Part shown: positions 9,022 through 18,133 of the stretch, piece by piece
Layout: the number at the start of each line of letters is the position of its first letter
Position numbering within the stretch: the stretch's first letter is position 1
NCBI GenBank assembly: GCA_963832895.1
Contig: CAWHVQ010000003.1
Span: 186,001 to 250,000, forward strand
Direction: 5' to 3'
Length of the DNA: 64,000 nt
Source of the DNA: JAMXLO01 sp963832895
GTDB taxonomy: Bacteria; Pseudomonadota; Alphaproteobacteria; Acetobacterales; Acetobacteraceae
Position numbers and translations under genes: made by a program
Notes under the pieces: model-generated
What the model was told of the DNA's origin: nothing
The model's input: only the letters and a program-made list of their open reading frames with translations
Databases searched by the model: none

Positions 9022-11190
9022 TCATCCCGCCGCCTTCGCCTCTCGCCGCCGCTCGTGAAGGATGAACTCCGTGTACCCGTTCGGTTGTGCGCGTCCCTTG
9101 AACACCAGGTCGCACGCCGCCTTGAACGCCGGTCCATCGAACTCCGGCGCCATGGCGCGATACAACGGATCGCCGGCGTTCTGCCGGTCCACCACCACCG
9201 CCATGCGCCGCATCACCTCCATCACCTGCTCACTGCTGACAATGCCATGATGCAGCCAGTTGGCGATATGCTGCGACGAAATGCGCAGCGTCGCGCGATC
9301 CTCCATCAGACCGACATCGTGGATGTCGGGCACCTTCGAGCATCCCACGCCCTGATCGACCCAACGCACGACGTAACCAAGAATGCCCTGGCAATTGTTG
9401 TCGAGTTCCTGACCGATGTCCGGTGGTGACCAGTTGGGCCGATCAGCGATTGGAATCGTCAGCAGATCCGTCAGCGACGCCCGCTTACGCTTCGCCAGTT
9501 CCTCCTGCCGCTGGGCCACATCCACCGCATGATAGTGCAGCGCATGCAGCGTCGCCGCGGTGGGTGAGGGGACCCAGGCGGTGTTGGCTCCTGCCTTTGG
9601 GTGCCCGATCTTCTGCGTCAGCATCTCCGCCATCCGGTCGGGCGCCGCCCACATCCCCTTGCCAATCTGCGCTCGCCCGCGCAGGCCGCACTGCAGACCG
9701 ATATCGACGTTCTGGTCCTCGTACACCTTGATCCACGCGGTATTGCGCATCTCGTTCTTGCGGATCATCGGGCCGGCTTCGATCGAGGTATGGATCTCAT
9801 CACCGGTGCGGTCGAGGAAGCCTGTGTTGATGAACACGACCCGATCCTTCGCTGCGCGGATGCACGCCTTGAGATTGGCCGAGGTGCGCCGCTCCTCATC
9901 CATGATGCCCATCTTCAGCGTGTTGCGTGCGAGGCCCAGCATGTCCTCAACACGGGCAAAGATCGTGTCGGTGAACGCCACCTCTTCCGCGCCGTGCATC
10001 TTCGGTTTGACGATGTAGATCGAACCGGTGCGGCTGTTGCGCATCGCGCCAGTGGCCTTCACGTCGTGCATCGCAATCAGCGAAGTGACCGCCGCATCCA
10101 GCAGGCCCTCGGGTGTCTCGGCGCCCGACGCATCGAGGACCGCGTCGGTGTACATGTGATGACCGACATTGCGCACCAGCATCAGGCTGCGGCTCGGCAG
10201 CTTGTACGTGCCACCGTTCGGCGCCGCATACTTGCGATCCCGATTGAGGTGCCGCGTTATCGTCTGGCCGCTCTTGTCGAACGTCTCGGTCAGCGTCCCT
10301 TTCATGAGGCCGAGCCAGTTGCGATACGCTTCGACCTTGTCCGTGGCATCGACGCAGGCCACAGAATCCTCGCAATCCTGGATCGTGGTGATCGCCGCCT
10401 CAAGGATCACATCGGCGATGCCTGCAGCGTCCTGCTGTCCGATGGGACGAGACCGGTCGATGACGATTTCGATATGCAGCCCGTGGTGCTTCAGCAGCAC
10501 CGCTGATGGGTCGCTGGCGCAGCCGCGATAACCGACGAACTGTTCCGGCCGCGCGAGCGCTGTTTGCGAATGATCCTTCAATGTGATCGTGAGGCGACTC
10601 GAATCGATTTTATAGCCTGTTGCGTCACGATGTGTTCCGATGGCGAGCGGCGCCGCCTGGTCCAGAATGTCGCGGGCCTTCGCGATGACGCGGGCGCCGC
10701 GGTTCGCGTTGTAGCCAGGACCGCGAGTCGCATTGCCATCCTCAGGGATGACGTCAGTCCCGTATAGCGCATCATACAGGCTGCCCCAGCGCGCGTTGGC
10801 AGCATTCAGTGCGTACCGCGCATTGGTTACCGGAACGACGAGCTGTGGTCCGGCAATGGTGGCGATTTCGGAATCGACGTTTACGGTACCGATCGCGAAA
10901 TCCGCCGGCTCGGCTTGCAGATAGCCTATGCCGCGCAGGAATTCGGTGTAGTTATCGAACTCAATCGGCCTGCCGCGGCGCTCCACGTGCCACGCATCGA
11001 TCTGGCGTTGCAACTCATCGCGCTTCTCGAGAAGGGCCTTGTTGCGAGGCGCCAGATCGCGGACCAGCGCACCATAACTCTCCCAGAATGCGGCGGCCTT
11101 CAGGCCGGTCCCCGGGATCGCCTCGTCGTTGACAAAGTCGTACAGCGTGTGTGCAACCTGCACGCCGCCGCCGGCGGTCTGGAAATCCAT
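9022..11190 (-). CDS. glcB: Malate synthase G
   Basis: The 722-residue monomeric G form of malate synthase, which condenses glyoxylate with acetyl-CoA to malate. The end carries the catalytic segment CSKVPDIHDVGL and MEDRATLRISSQH, with the aspartate of MEDR as the general base. The middle has ARGNRGARV-like and MHGAEEVAFTD motifs of this form. The ATG at 11190 is chosen, with GAGGAG ten bases upstream; a TTG six bases earlier is less likely. No isocitrate lyase lies beside it, so here it may serve glycolate/glyoxylate use as much as the glyoxylate shunt. Confidence 0.95.
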   Translation of the reverse strand: MDFQTAGGGVQVAHTLYDFVNDEAIPGTGLKAAAFWESYGALVRDLAPRNKALLEKRDELQRQIDAWHVERRGRPIEFDNYTEFLRGIGYLQAEPADFAIGTVNVDSEIATIAGPQLVVPVTNARYALNAANARWGSLYDALYGTDVIPEDGNATRGPGYNANRGARVIAKARDILDQAAPLAIGTHRDATGYKIDSSRLTITLKDHSQTALARPEQFVGYRGCASDPSAVLLKHHGLHIEIVIDRSRPIGQQDAAGIADVILEAAITTIQDCEDSVACVDATDKVEAYRNWLGLMKGTLTETFDKSGQTITRHLNRDRKYAAPNGGTYKLPSRSLMLVRNVGHHMYTDAVLDASGAETPEGLLDAAVTSLIAMHDVKATGAMRNSRTGSIYIVKPKMHGAEEVAFTDTIFARVEDMLGLARNTLKMGIMDEERRTSANLKACIRAAKDRVVFINTGFLDRTGDEIHTSIEAGPMIRKNEMRNTAWIKVYEDQNVDIGLQCGLRGRAQIGKGMWAAPDRMAEMLTQKIGHPKAGANTAWVPSPTAATLHALHYHAVDVAQRQEELAKRKRASLTDLLTIPIADRPNWSPPDIGQELDNNCQGILGYVVRWVDQGVGCSKVPDIHDVGLMEDRATLRISSQHIANWLHHGIVSSEQVMEVMRRMAVVVDRQNAGDPLYRAMAPEFDGPAFKAACDLVFKGRAQPNGYTEFILHERRREAKAAG

Positions 11191-11282
11191 TTCCAAGCAA
11201 CTCCTCGAGGGTTCGACACCAAACGCAGCGCCGCTGGCGCCGTCTGCCGTCTTGTCGTTACCCCCGTAGGACTACCGCAGCC

Positions 11283-12005
11283 TTAACTTCGCTCTCGCGC
11301 ATCGCGCCACCGCTCGAACGCAGCTCTGGTCGCCGCGTTCGGCGGATAGGTGCCGGGCAGGGCGGCGCCATCCCTCACACATTGTAGCAGGAAATTCTCC
11401 AACTCCTCCTGCTCCGTCGCGTCGCGCGCGACCTCGTCCGCCATGGCGGAGGGAATCACGGCCACCCCGTCGCGGTCGCCCACGATAACGTCACCGGGAT
11501 AGACCGCTACGCCACCACAACCGATCGGCACATTGCTCTCCACCGCGTGATGCTGCGCCAGGTTGAGCGGCGCACTCGGTCCGCTGCAGAAAACAGGGAA
11601 TTGTGTCATTTCTCCGATCGGACCGGCATCGCGGATACCACCGTCGCCGACCAGACCGGCGACGCCGCGCTTCATCAGCCGGGTTACCAGAATCTGCCCG
11701 GCACACGCGGCGCGAGTATCGCTACGACAGTCGATCACAAGGACATGCCCTGCGGGCGTAATCTCGATCGCCTTGCGCTGCGGGTGCTCCGGGTTGGTGA
11801 ACACCCCGACGTTGTCGACATCCTCGCGCGCCGGGATGTTGCGCAAGGTGAATGCCGGGCCGACCAGATTGGCTCCGTACTGCCCGAGGGGGCGCACGCC
11901 CTGCATGAACGCATTGCGCAGCCCGCGCTTGAACAACTGTGTGGTCAGTGTCGCGGTGCTGACCAGGCGGAGCCGGTCGAGCGTATCGCGCCCGGGGCTG
12001 GACAT
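11283..12005 (-). CDS. RraA-family protein (HMG/CHA aldolase-like)
   Basis: A 240-residue member of the RraA/4-hydroxy-4-methyl-2-oxoglutarate aldolase family. The metal and substrate signature GLVGDGGIRDAG and the follow-up VYPGDVIVGDRDGVAVIP are clear. Family members either cleave 4-carboxy-4-hydroxy-2-oxoadipate and similar acids in aromatic ring degradation or act on RNase E. At 240 residues, longer than the roughly 160 of E. coli RraA, and with aromatic-oxygenase genes a few kb away, an aldolase-type role is the better guess. It lies 92 bases upstream of glcB on the same strand. Confidence 0.8.
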   Translation of the reverse strand: MSSPGRDTLDRLRLVSTATLTTQLFKRGLRNAFMQGVRPLGQYGANLVGPAFTLRNIPAREDVDNVGVFTNPEHPQRKAIEITPAGHVLVIDCRSDTRAACAGQILVTRLMKRGVAGLVGDGGIRDAGPIGEMTQFPVFCSGPSAPLNLAQHHAVESNVPIGCGGVAVYPGDVIVGDRDGVAVIPSAMADEVARDATEQEELENFLLQCVRDGAALPGTYPPNAATRAAFERWRDARERS

Positions 12006-12159
12006 GCTTTCGGTGCCTCGCTGCCATCAGACGGAGGCAACCTGCCGCAGCAATCCCCGGTGATCAATCGGGTCTCGCCGACCAGGCAGCACTTATCGCC
12101 CAAATCGGGCAGGTCCTGACACGCCCCGCGCTCCAGCCAGCCGCTTTGCCAGGGCCGGG

Positions 12160-12336
12160 TCAGTTGGCGGGACGCATCCTTTGTGTGGCGGAGCGGTCCT
12201 CGCTGCTCATGGCGGTATACCGCTCAACCAGCCGGTTCAACGCCTCTCGCACCCTCGCCGCGGGCTCGACCGCCGCCATCGCCCGCAGGTCCGACACGAT
12301 TTCCAGCAGTTCAGAATGAGTGACGATGTTGGACAT
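12160..12336 (-). CDS. Small hypothetical protein, 58 aa
   Basis: Starts at an ATG at 12336 and reads MSNIVTHSELLEIVSDLRAM, then an amphipathic stretch VREALNRLVERYTAM and a charged tail. It is predicted to be all-helical, soluble, and without cysteines. The open frame extends upstream to 12435, but the added residues are basic and compositionally poor. I do not recognise the family. It sits divergent from the aminotransferase gene that begins at 12500. Confidence 0.45.
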   Translation of the reverse strand: MSNIVTHSELLEIVSDLRAMAAVEPAARVREALNRLVERYTAMSSEDRSATQRMRPAN

Positions 12337-12499
12337 GACAGCAATATGAACTCCGCAACGACCGTACGCTGTGACCTGGGTCACAGCGTGCCGGCCAATC
12401 CGCCGATCTCGACGCGGCCAACGCAGGTAGCTCATGACGCGAAGAAGCGGGCGGCGTAGTATTGCGAATTGTCATCCACCCAACGCCCAAGAGAGCGCC

Positions 12500-13579
12500 T
12501 TGACCCAGATTGCCATCACCAAGACGGCCAGCCCGAAGCAGCCTCCGGCGGATGAAACGCTCGCCTTCGGCCGCGTCTTCACCGACCACATGTTCCTGAT
12601 GGACTTCCGTGAGGGCAAAGGCTGGCACAGTCCACGCATTGTGCCGTACGCGCCGTTCACCCTGGATCCCGCCGCCTGCGTGCTGCACTACGGCCAGGCA
12701 ATCTTCGACGGTATGAAGGCATTCCATGGCCAGGACGGCCGCGTGCGGCTGTTCCGCCTGCCGGACCACGCGCGTCGGCTAAATCGGTCCGCGCACTACC
12801 TGTGCATTCCGAAACTCGACCCGGAGATGGTGGAAGAGTCGATCCGGGCTCTGGTGGAGGTCGATCAGCGGTGGGTGCCTTCGCTGCCCGGCACGTCGCT
12901 GTACATACGTCCGACGGTCATAGCCACCGAGACCTTCCTCGGAGTGCATCCATCCAGCAGCTACCTTTACTACGTCATCCTTGGACCCGTCGGCGCCTAC
13001 TACAAGGAGGGCATGAATCCGGTCAGCATCCTGGCATCCGACACCTATGTCCGCGCGGTTCAGGGCGGGCTGGGCGCTGCCAAGACCGCGGGCAATTACG
13101 CCGCCAGCCTGTTCGGTGCGGAAGTGGCGCAGAAGGCGGGCTATACCCAGGTGTTGTGGCTCGACGGCGTCGAGCATCGCTACCTCGACGAGGTCGGCAC
13201 CATGAACATCATGCTGAAGATCGACGATGAGGTTATCACGCCGCCGCTCAACGGTGCGATCCTGGCTGGGATCACGCGCGATTCCGTCCTCACGCTGCTG
13301 CGCGACTGGGGGATGCGCGCGTCGGAGCGTCCGGTGGCGATCGACGAGGTGATCGCGGCGGCTCAGGCGGGGCGGTTGGAGATGTGGGGCACCGGCACCG
13401 CGGCGGTTATCTCGCCGGTGGGCGAGCTTGGCTACAAGGGCGAGCGCTACGTTATCAATGGCGGCAAGACCGGTGCGCTGACGCAGAAGCTGTACGACAC
13501 GATCGTGGGCATCCAGTATGGGACTGCACCGGATCCGCACGGATGGACACGGCTGCTCGGCAACCGGCTGGGCGGATGA
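12500..13579 (+). CDS. ilvE: Branched-chain amino acid aminotransferase
   Basis: Fold-type IV PLP aminotransferase of about 359 residues, catalysing the last step of Leu, Ile and Val synthesis or the first step of their breakdown. The PLP lysine is in GLGAAKTAGNYAASLFG. Further family motifs are LHYGQAIFDGMKAF near residue 65, LDEVGTMNIM, and MWGTGTAAVISPVG near the end. No ATG fits the N-terminus. The TTG at 12500 gives TQIAITKTAS and is my choice; upstream codons to 12434 look non-coding. A strong terminator follows about 140 bases after the stop. Confidence 0.92.
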   Translation: MTQIAITKTASPKQPPADETLAFGRVFTDHMFLMDFREGKGWHSPRIVPYAPFTLDPAACVLHYGQAIFDGMKAFHGQDGRVRLFRLPDHARRLNRSAHYLCIPKLDPEMVEESIRALVEVDQRWVPSLPGTSLYIRPTVIATETFLGVHPSSSYLYYVILGPVGAYYKEGMNPVSILASDTYVRAVQGGLGAAKTAGNYAASLFGAEVAQKAGYTQVLWLDGVEHRYLDEVGTMNIMLKIDDEVITPPLNGAILAGITRDSVLTLLRDWGMRASERPVAIDEVIAAAQAGRLEMWGTGTAAVISPVGELGYKGERYVINGGKTGALTQKLYDTIVGIQYGTAPDPHGWTRLLGNRLGG

Positions 13580-13720
13580 GCATTGACATTTCACCCTCGC
13601 GCGTGCATTCGGCCCGCGTGATCAGCGCCACTCGCATCATCGTCGTCCGCCGACGCCGCCGTCCTTTGACGGGGGTGGGAAGGTTGCGCGCGCGATAAGG
13701 CAGGCTCGCAGATCGATCAC

Positions 13721-13760
13721 GAAGGCCCCCGTCGGTAGCGACGGGGGCCTTCGTGCTTTT
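13721..13760 (+). terminator. Rho-independent terminator after ilvE
   Basis: Stem AAGGCCCCCGTCG (13722-13734) pairs perfectly with CGACGGGGGCCTT (13739-13751) across a four-base loop, followed by CGTGCTTTT. It separates ilvE from the next gene on the same strand. Confidence 0.85.
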
Positions 13761-13801
13761 GGGGTCCTCTGTTGCTCCGGCTCATCAGCAGCAAGGAGGA
13801 C

Positions 13802-14992
13802 ATGATGACGACTACAGTTGCTTCGTTCGACGCCGTGATGGACATCGCGCTTCGGCCGCCCGTGGTGTTCGTGGCCGGCGAAGGTTCGTGGCTGACCGAC
13901 AGCGAAGGTCGCCGCTATCTCGACTTCATTCAGGGTTGGGCGGTGAACTGTCTCGGCCATTCGCCGCCGGCGATCACTCGGGCGCTGGCACGACAGGCGG
14001 AACGACTTATCAACTGCAGCCCGGCCTTCTACAACGACCAGATGCTCCGGCTTGCGGAGTTGCTTGCGCGGCACAGCGGGCTGCATCAGGTGTTCCTCGC
14101 CAACAGTGGCGCGGAGGCGAACGAGGGTGCGATCAAACTCGCGCGCAAATGGGGTGCGAGGTATCGCGACGGGGCGAGCGAGATCATCACCATGGATCAC
14201 GGTTTCCACGGCCGGACGCTTGCCACGATGTCGGCGTCCGGCAAGCCGCAGTGGGAGCACCTCTATGAGCCGAAGGTGTCGGGCTTCGTGAAGGTCCCGC
14301 TGAATGATCTTGCCGCGGTCGACGCTGCGATGACGCCGCGCACGGTTGCGGTGATGCTGGAGCCGATCCAGGGCGAGGCCGGCGTCTTCGAGGCGACAGT
14401 GCCGTTCCTCCGCAGTCTGCGCGCTCTGACGCGGGAGCGTGGCTTGCTGCTGATCCTCGACGAGATCCAGACCGGCATCGGTCGCACCGGCCGTCTGTTC
14501 GGCTGCGAGCATGCGGACGTCAGGCCCGATATCATGACGCTGGCCAAGGGTCTTGGCGGCGGCGTGCCGCTCGCCGCGCTGGTTGCCGATCGCGACGCCT
14601 GCTGCTTCGAGTATGGCGATCAGGGCGGCACGTTCTGTGGCAATCCGCTGATGGCTGCGGTCGGCTGCGCGGTGATCGAGGCCGTGACGCAGCCTGGCTT
14701 TCTTAGCCGGGTGAGCGAGGCCGGCGAGTATTTGGCTGGGCGACTGCGGGCGCTGTCCGTGAGGCATGGCTGTGGCGAGGTGCGGGGCAGGGGCTTGTTG
14801 CTGGCGCTCGACCTGGGGCGTGACATCGCGTCGGAGGTTGCTGATGCAGCGATGGTGCGTGGGCTGCTGGTCAACGCGCCGCGTCCAGACTCGCTGCGGT
14901 TCATGCCGTCGTTGACGGTGAGCGACGATGAGATCGACCGGATGATTGATATCCTTGACGGTGTCCTGGGCCTGGCTTCCCGGCAGGAGTAG
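13802..14992 (+). CDS. argD: Acetylornithine-type aminotransferase
   Basis: A 396-residue class-III PLP aminotransferase. It shows NSGAEANEGAIKLARKW, DHGFHGRTLATMSASG, the PLP-aspartate motif LILDEIQTGIGRTG, and the lysine in TLAKGLGGGVPLAAL. ArgD converts N-acetylglutamate semialdehyde to N-acetylornithine in arginine synthesis; a close omega-aminotransferase role cannot be excluded. AAGGAGG lies just before the two candidate starts ATG (13802) and ATG (13805). Its last 92 bases overlap the convergent FUSC gene, a long overlap. Confidence 0.85.
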   Translation: MMTTTVASFDAVMDIALRPPVVFVAGEGSWLTDSEGRRYLDFIQGWAVNCLGHSPPAITRALARQAERLINCSPAFYNDQMLRLAELLARHSGLHQVFLANSGAEANEGAIKLARKWGARYRDGASEIITMDHGFHGRTLATMSASGKPQWEHLYEPKVSGFVKVPLNDLAAVDAAMTPRTVAVMLEPIQGEAGVFEATVPFLRSLRALTRERGLLLILDEIQTGIGRTGRLFGCEHADVRPDIMTLAKGLGGGVPLAALVADRDACCFEYGDQGGTFCGNPLMAAVGCAVIEAVTQPGFLSRVSEAGEYLAGRLRALSVRHGCGEVRGRGLLLALDLGRDIASEVADAAMVRGLLVNAPRPDSLRFMPSLTVSDDEIDRMIDILDGVLGLASRQE

Positions 14993-16031
14993 GCCACAGC
15001 ACCACCGAGACGAGCAGCAGCACCGTGATGCCGCCCGTGATGCCGACGAAGCGTTCGATGCCCGGAAGCAGGCTGGTCGGCGGCCCGACGCCTTGCACCA
15101 ATGTCATGATGTAGACAATCGTCGCCTGGGTGCCTGCATAGCTTATCGCCCGTTGACTTGATTGCAGTTGCACGCCGACGAATACGCCCACGGTGAGTGC
15201 CAGCAGCCAAAGAAGGAAGTTCGTCAGCGGCATCGCCAACAGCAACAGAGCGACAGCACCGCCGATGAGGCAGCCCCAGATCCGCTGCAACGCCCTTGTG
15301 ACGAAGGGCGTATGGTCTTCGAACCCGCGTGGCGGTTGCACCGCCATGACGGCGGCCGCGGTGACGTCCATTTGCGGCAGACCCGGCAAACCGAGACCGA
15401 TGCCGAGCAACGGTATCAGCATGACTGTGATGCCGCTGCGCAGAGCGTGCAGCAGAGCCGGCCGATTGGCGCCGAGCAGGTCGGTGAAGCCGGATGGTTG
15501 CGGCGGCGCTGCTGTCTCGTCGGGCGCAAACAGCAGCGCGGCCAGCATCGCCGCGGCGGTGCCGATCATCACGTCGGCGACCCTGTCCGTGGCCCCCGAA
15601 AAAGCGACCGTGGGATCGGTCAGCGACATCAGCACGATCATCATGGCGGTGATTGCGGCCAGCAGCCAGGCATAGCCAAAAGGGCTCAGCAGATAGCCGA
15701 GCGTGCCGAGTGTCCCCGCGGCGAGCAGGAACAGCGCGCACAGCGCATGGTTGTAGGCGAGGGTGGACGCGCAGGCCAACGCGATGACCGCGCCGATGAT
15801 CGTGCCGACGATGCGCAACGTGCCCCGCCGCAGCGATGCCGGCCGTGTCGTCTGGCTCACCGTGAAGGCGGAAATGGCGACCCACCATGCATCGTTCAGC
15901 GTGAAGAGCGCGGCAGCCGCGACAGCCAAGGTGACTGCGAAAGCCACGGCATAACCTTGCCGGGCGCGCGGGCCGGTGAACCGCAGTTCAGCGATCTCTG
16001 CACGAAACCCGGTCAACAGCTCCGTGATCAT
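14901..16031 (-). CDS. FUSC-family inner-membrane exporter subunit
   Basis: A 376-residue membrane protein with two sets of about four to six helices separated by a soluble stretch near residues 165-195, the FUSC (fusaric-acid-resistance/AaeB-like) layout. It carries the typical N-terminal WWVAISAFTVSQTTRPASLR. FUSC proteins work with an HlyD-type periplasmic adaptor to export aromatic carboxylic acids, and such an adaptor gene lies directly upstream with an ATGA overlap (16028-16031). It ends the transcription unit that starts with the Rieske oxygenase alpha gene. The hydrophilic C-terminal 30 residues overlap argD and look added. Confidence 0.82.
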   Translation of the reverse strand: MITELLTGFRAEIAELRFTGPRARQGYAVAFAVTLAVAAAALFTLNDAWWVAISAFTVSQTTRPASLRRGTLRIVGTIIGAVIALACASTLAYNHALCALFLLAAGTLGTLGYLLSPFGYAWLLAAITAMMIVLMSLTDPTVAFSGATDRVADVMIGTAAAMLAALLFAPDETAAPPQPSGFTDLLGANRPALLHALRSGITVMLIPLLGIGLGLPGLPQMDVTAAAVMAVQPPRGFEDHTPFVTRALQRIWGCLIGGAVALLLLAMPLTNFLLWLLALTVGVFVGVQLQSSQRAISYAGTQATIVYIMTLVQGVGPPTSLLPGIERFVGITGGITVLLLVSVVLWPTPAGKPGPGHRQGYQSSGRSHRRSPSTTA

Positions 16032-16999
16032 GGGAAGATGACGGTACGTGCATCGGCGCCCATGTAGAGCGTCAGATCAGGCGGCGGATCGATCAGAGTG
16101 ATCGTTACCGGAAAGCGGTGCTGCAGGCGTATCCAGTCGGTGGTGGGGGCAACGTAGGGCAACAGTGCAGCCTCATTCTCGCTACGGCTGATCCCGCGTG
16201 CGATGCCGGCGATCCGGGCGCGATGAAAATGCCACGGATGGCTGTCGAGCCAGACCCACGCGGTATCTCCGATATGAAACAGCGGCAGGTAGCTTTGCTT
16301 GTAGTTCGCGATGATCCGCCACGTTTTGGCATCGACTATGCCGATCAGTGCCTGGTCGGCGCGCGCCATGTCGCCCGGTTGCAGGTTCAGATTGTTGATC
16401 GTGCCATCCACCGGCGCGACGATCTCGGTGCGTGCGAGTTGCCACTGCGCTGTTGCCTGCGCCGCCCGTGCCGCCGCCAGTGCTGCTTCATGTACCGCCA
16501 GCAGCGCACGGCTCCGTGCGATGTCGGCCTGACGAGCGGCGGCCACGGTTTGCGACCGGGCCATCGCGTTGTTCGCCTGCTCGAGTTGTGCCTGCGTCGC
16601 GTCGGAGGTGCGGGCCAGGCTGGCAGTGCGCTGCAGGGTCTCGCGGGCAAAATTCGCATCGGCAGTCGCGCCGTTGTAAGAGTCCACGGCCGCATTGACA
16701 TCGTCCCGATCGACCGCAAGTTGCGCTTCGGCACGATCGATCTCCGCCTGTTGCTCGGTCAACGCGAGTTGGAAAGGCACTGGATCGATGCTGATCAGAC
16801 GATCGCCTCGCTTCACCGGCTGGTTGTCAGCGACGTGGATCGCGACGATCTGTCCGGCGACCAACGGCGCCACGGCCACGAGGTCGGACCGGACATAAGC
16901 GTCGTTGGTGTAGGCGACGATCCTGGTGAGGCCCTCATAGAGCCAGGCCGCGGCGAACAGTCCGCCCGCAACCAGCAGGACCCGCTTGCGCCGCGTCAC
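16028..16999 (-). CDS. HlyD/EmrA-like membrane-fusion adaptor
   Basis: A 323-residue periplasmic adaptor. It has one N-terminal membrane helix (VLLVAGGLFAAAWLYEGL), the biotinyl-lipoyl half NDAYVRSDLVAVAPLVAGQI, a helical hairpin (about residues 80-165), then the second lipoyl half with VDGTINNLNLQPGD. It should bridge the FUSC permease, encoded immediately downstream with a four-base overlap, to an outer-membrane channel not encoded here. It starts with GTG one base after the stop of the oxygenase-associated ORF, so this efflux pair appears co-transcribed with the oxygenase. Confidence 0.87.
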   Translation of the reverse strand: MTRRKRVLLVAGGLFAAAWLYEGLTRIVAYTNDAYVRSDLVAVAPLVAGQIVAIHVADNQPVKRGDRLISIDPVPFQLALTEQQAEIDRAEAQLAVDRDDVNAAVDSYNGATADANFARETLQRTASLARTSDATQAQLEQANNAMARSQTVAAARQADIARSRALLAVHEAALAAARAAQATAQWQLARTEIVAPVDGTINNLNLQPGDMARADQALIGIVDAKTWRIIANYKQSYLPLFHIGDTAWVWLDSHPWHFHRARIAGIARGISRSENEAALLPYVAPTTDWIRLQHRFPVTITLIDPPPDLTLYMGADARTVIFP

Positions 17000-17000
17000 C

Positions 17001-17415
17001 TTACGATTGACTCAGGCGGTCCGGTGCCGCGAGGAAGTTATCGGTGTACTCGCCGCGCGAGACCTTGACCGGGATCTCCTCCTCGGTGGTGCATTCGAGG
17101 ATTTCGGAACCGGCGGCGCGCGACGGCACCGCAAGCTGATCGATCTGATCGGCGAATGCCGTCGCGCGGTCCGCGTCGAGGCGCCAGGCGAAGCAGTTGT
17201 CCGCGGACGGGTTGTATCCCCGGCGCGCCGGCCGATGCGGTCATGGTGACCGCGGTTCGAGGTGAGGTGCAGAAGCCAAGTTGGTCCAGCCGCACATCCG
17301 ACAGCTCGCGCGCGAAGCGGCGCAGCACGCCGGCGAGCAGGCGGAGGTCTTCGGCCTCGCCGAGCACCAGCAGCATCGGATTGAAGTCGCTGGGCAGGAA
17401 GCCGATGCGCAGCAC
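17001..17415 (-). pseudogene. Oxygenase-linked protein of unknown function, one extra base
   Basis: Begins GTG (17415) three bases after the preceding gene and reads LRIGFLPSDFNPMLLVLGEA, then LLAGVLRRFARELSDVRLDQ. After about residue 62 the register changes, and sense resumes as YNPSADNCFAWRLDADR, AAGSEILECTTEEEIPVKVS and RGEYTDNFLA to a TAA at 17003. Removing one C from the CCCC run 17218-17221 joins them into 137 residues (APGYNPSADN). I do not recognise the family. It looks soluble, and its place between oxygenase and efflux genes suggests an accessory role. The break is probably a sequence error but could be real. Confidence 0.6.
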
Positions 17416-17417
17416 TG

Positions 17418-17597
17418 TCAGACGACCTCGATCACGTCGGTGGCGTGACACAGCTCTTCGACGCCCGCTTCGCCATTGGGCACCTCGATCAGGCGAACCT
17501 TCGCCCATTCGTCGTTGACGATCTCCAGCACCTCGGCCGTGATGCCGCCGACAAGGCGGAGTTTGTTGCCGACTGCGACGCCGCTCAGTTCGATCAT
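17418..17597 (-). CDS. Small oxygenase-linked protein, 59 aa
   Basis: The ATG at 17597 shares its A with the stop of the beta-subunit gene (TGATG), and the stop lies three bases before the next gene, so it is clearly part of the oxygenase operon. The sequence MIELSGVAVGNKLRLVGGI, then TAEVLEIVNDEWAKVRLIEV, is predicted to be all-beta, like a small SH3-type barrel. No cysteine cluster for an iron-sulfur centre is present (a single Cys in ELCHATD), so it is not the missing ferredoxin. Function is unknown; an assembly or binding role is only a guess. Confidence 0.6.
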   Translation of the reverse strand: MIELSGVAVGNKLRLVGGITAEVLEIVNDEWAKVRLIEVPNGEAGVEELCHATDVIEVV

Positions 17598-18133
17598 CAG
17601 AAGAAGATACTCAGGTTTTTGGCCAGCAGCACGTTCTGCTCCAGGATGATCTCCCGGCGGGCGATCTGCCACGATGTGCCCACCCGTCGCAGCTCATCGG
17701 TTCGCCGCCCGACAAAGGTGAAGTTCTCGTATTCGACCCGGTTCTGGTAAACCAGGAACCGGCATCCCACCGTAATCTCGCGTGCATCCTCGACCGTTGG
17801 CCGCACGTCGAGCAGCCGCACATTGCTCACCATGTGCGTCACGCGCGACAGCGGCTCCTCGGCATAGTGGACACCGGTCAGGATCTGCTCCACCCGCTTG
17901 CCAAGCGTCCACTTGTCCTCATCGAACCAGCTTATGCCTTCACCCTGCTTCGTGTTCTCCCGCTCCGCATGCTGGCCGAACTTCACGTTTCGCCGCATCG
18001 GCATGAAATACACCAGATCCTCGGCCAGCAGGTCGATCCACTCCTTGAACCTCCGCTGATCCAGCAGATCGGCCTCGAGATACAGGAAGTCCTCGATCTC
18101 CTCGCGGAGCTGATACCACGCGAGCGGACGCAT
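17597..18133 (-). CDS. Aromatic-ring-hydroxylating dioxygenase beta subunit
   Basis: A 178-residue small subunit with the SnoaL/NTF2-like fold of Rieske oxygenase beta subunits. It opens LREEIEDFLYLEADLLDQRR, followed by WIDLLAEDLVYFMPMRRN, then SRVTHMVSNVRL and WQIARREIILEQNVL near the end, all family-typical. Beta subunits stabilise the alpha3beta3 enzyme. The ATG at 18133 overlaps the alpha stop (TGATG); a GTG at 18136 is an alternative. Only the first of the two alpha genes in this window has a beta partner. Confidence 0.92.
   Translation of the reverse strand: MRPLAWYQLREEIEDFLYLEADLLDQRRFKEWIDLLAEDLVYFMPMRRNVKFGQHAERENTKQGEGISWFDEDKWTLGKRVEQILTGVHYAEEPLSRVTHMVSNVRLLDVRPTVEDAREITVGCRFLVYQNRVEYENFTFVGRRTDELRRVGTSWQIARREIILEQNVLLAKNLSIFF

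Noticed and set aside
13580..13720. Small genes between ilvE and its terminator
   Set aside because: Only short Arg/Pro-rich frames without ribosome sites are present.
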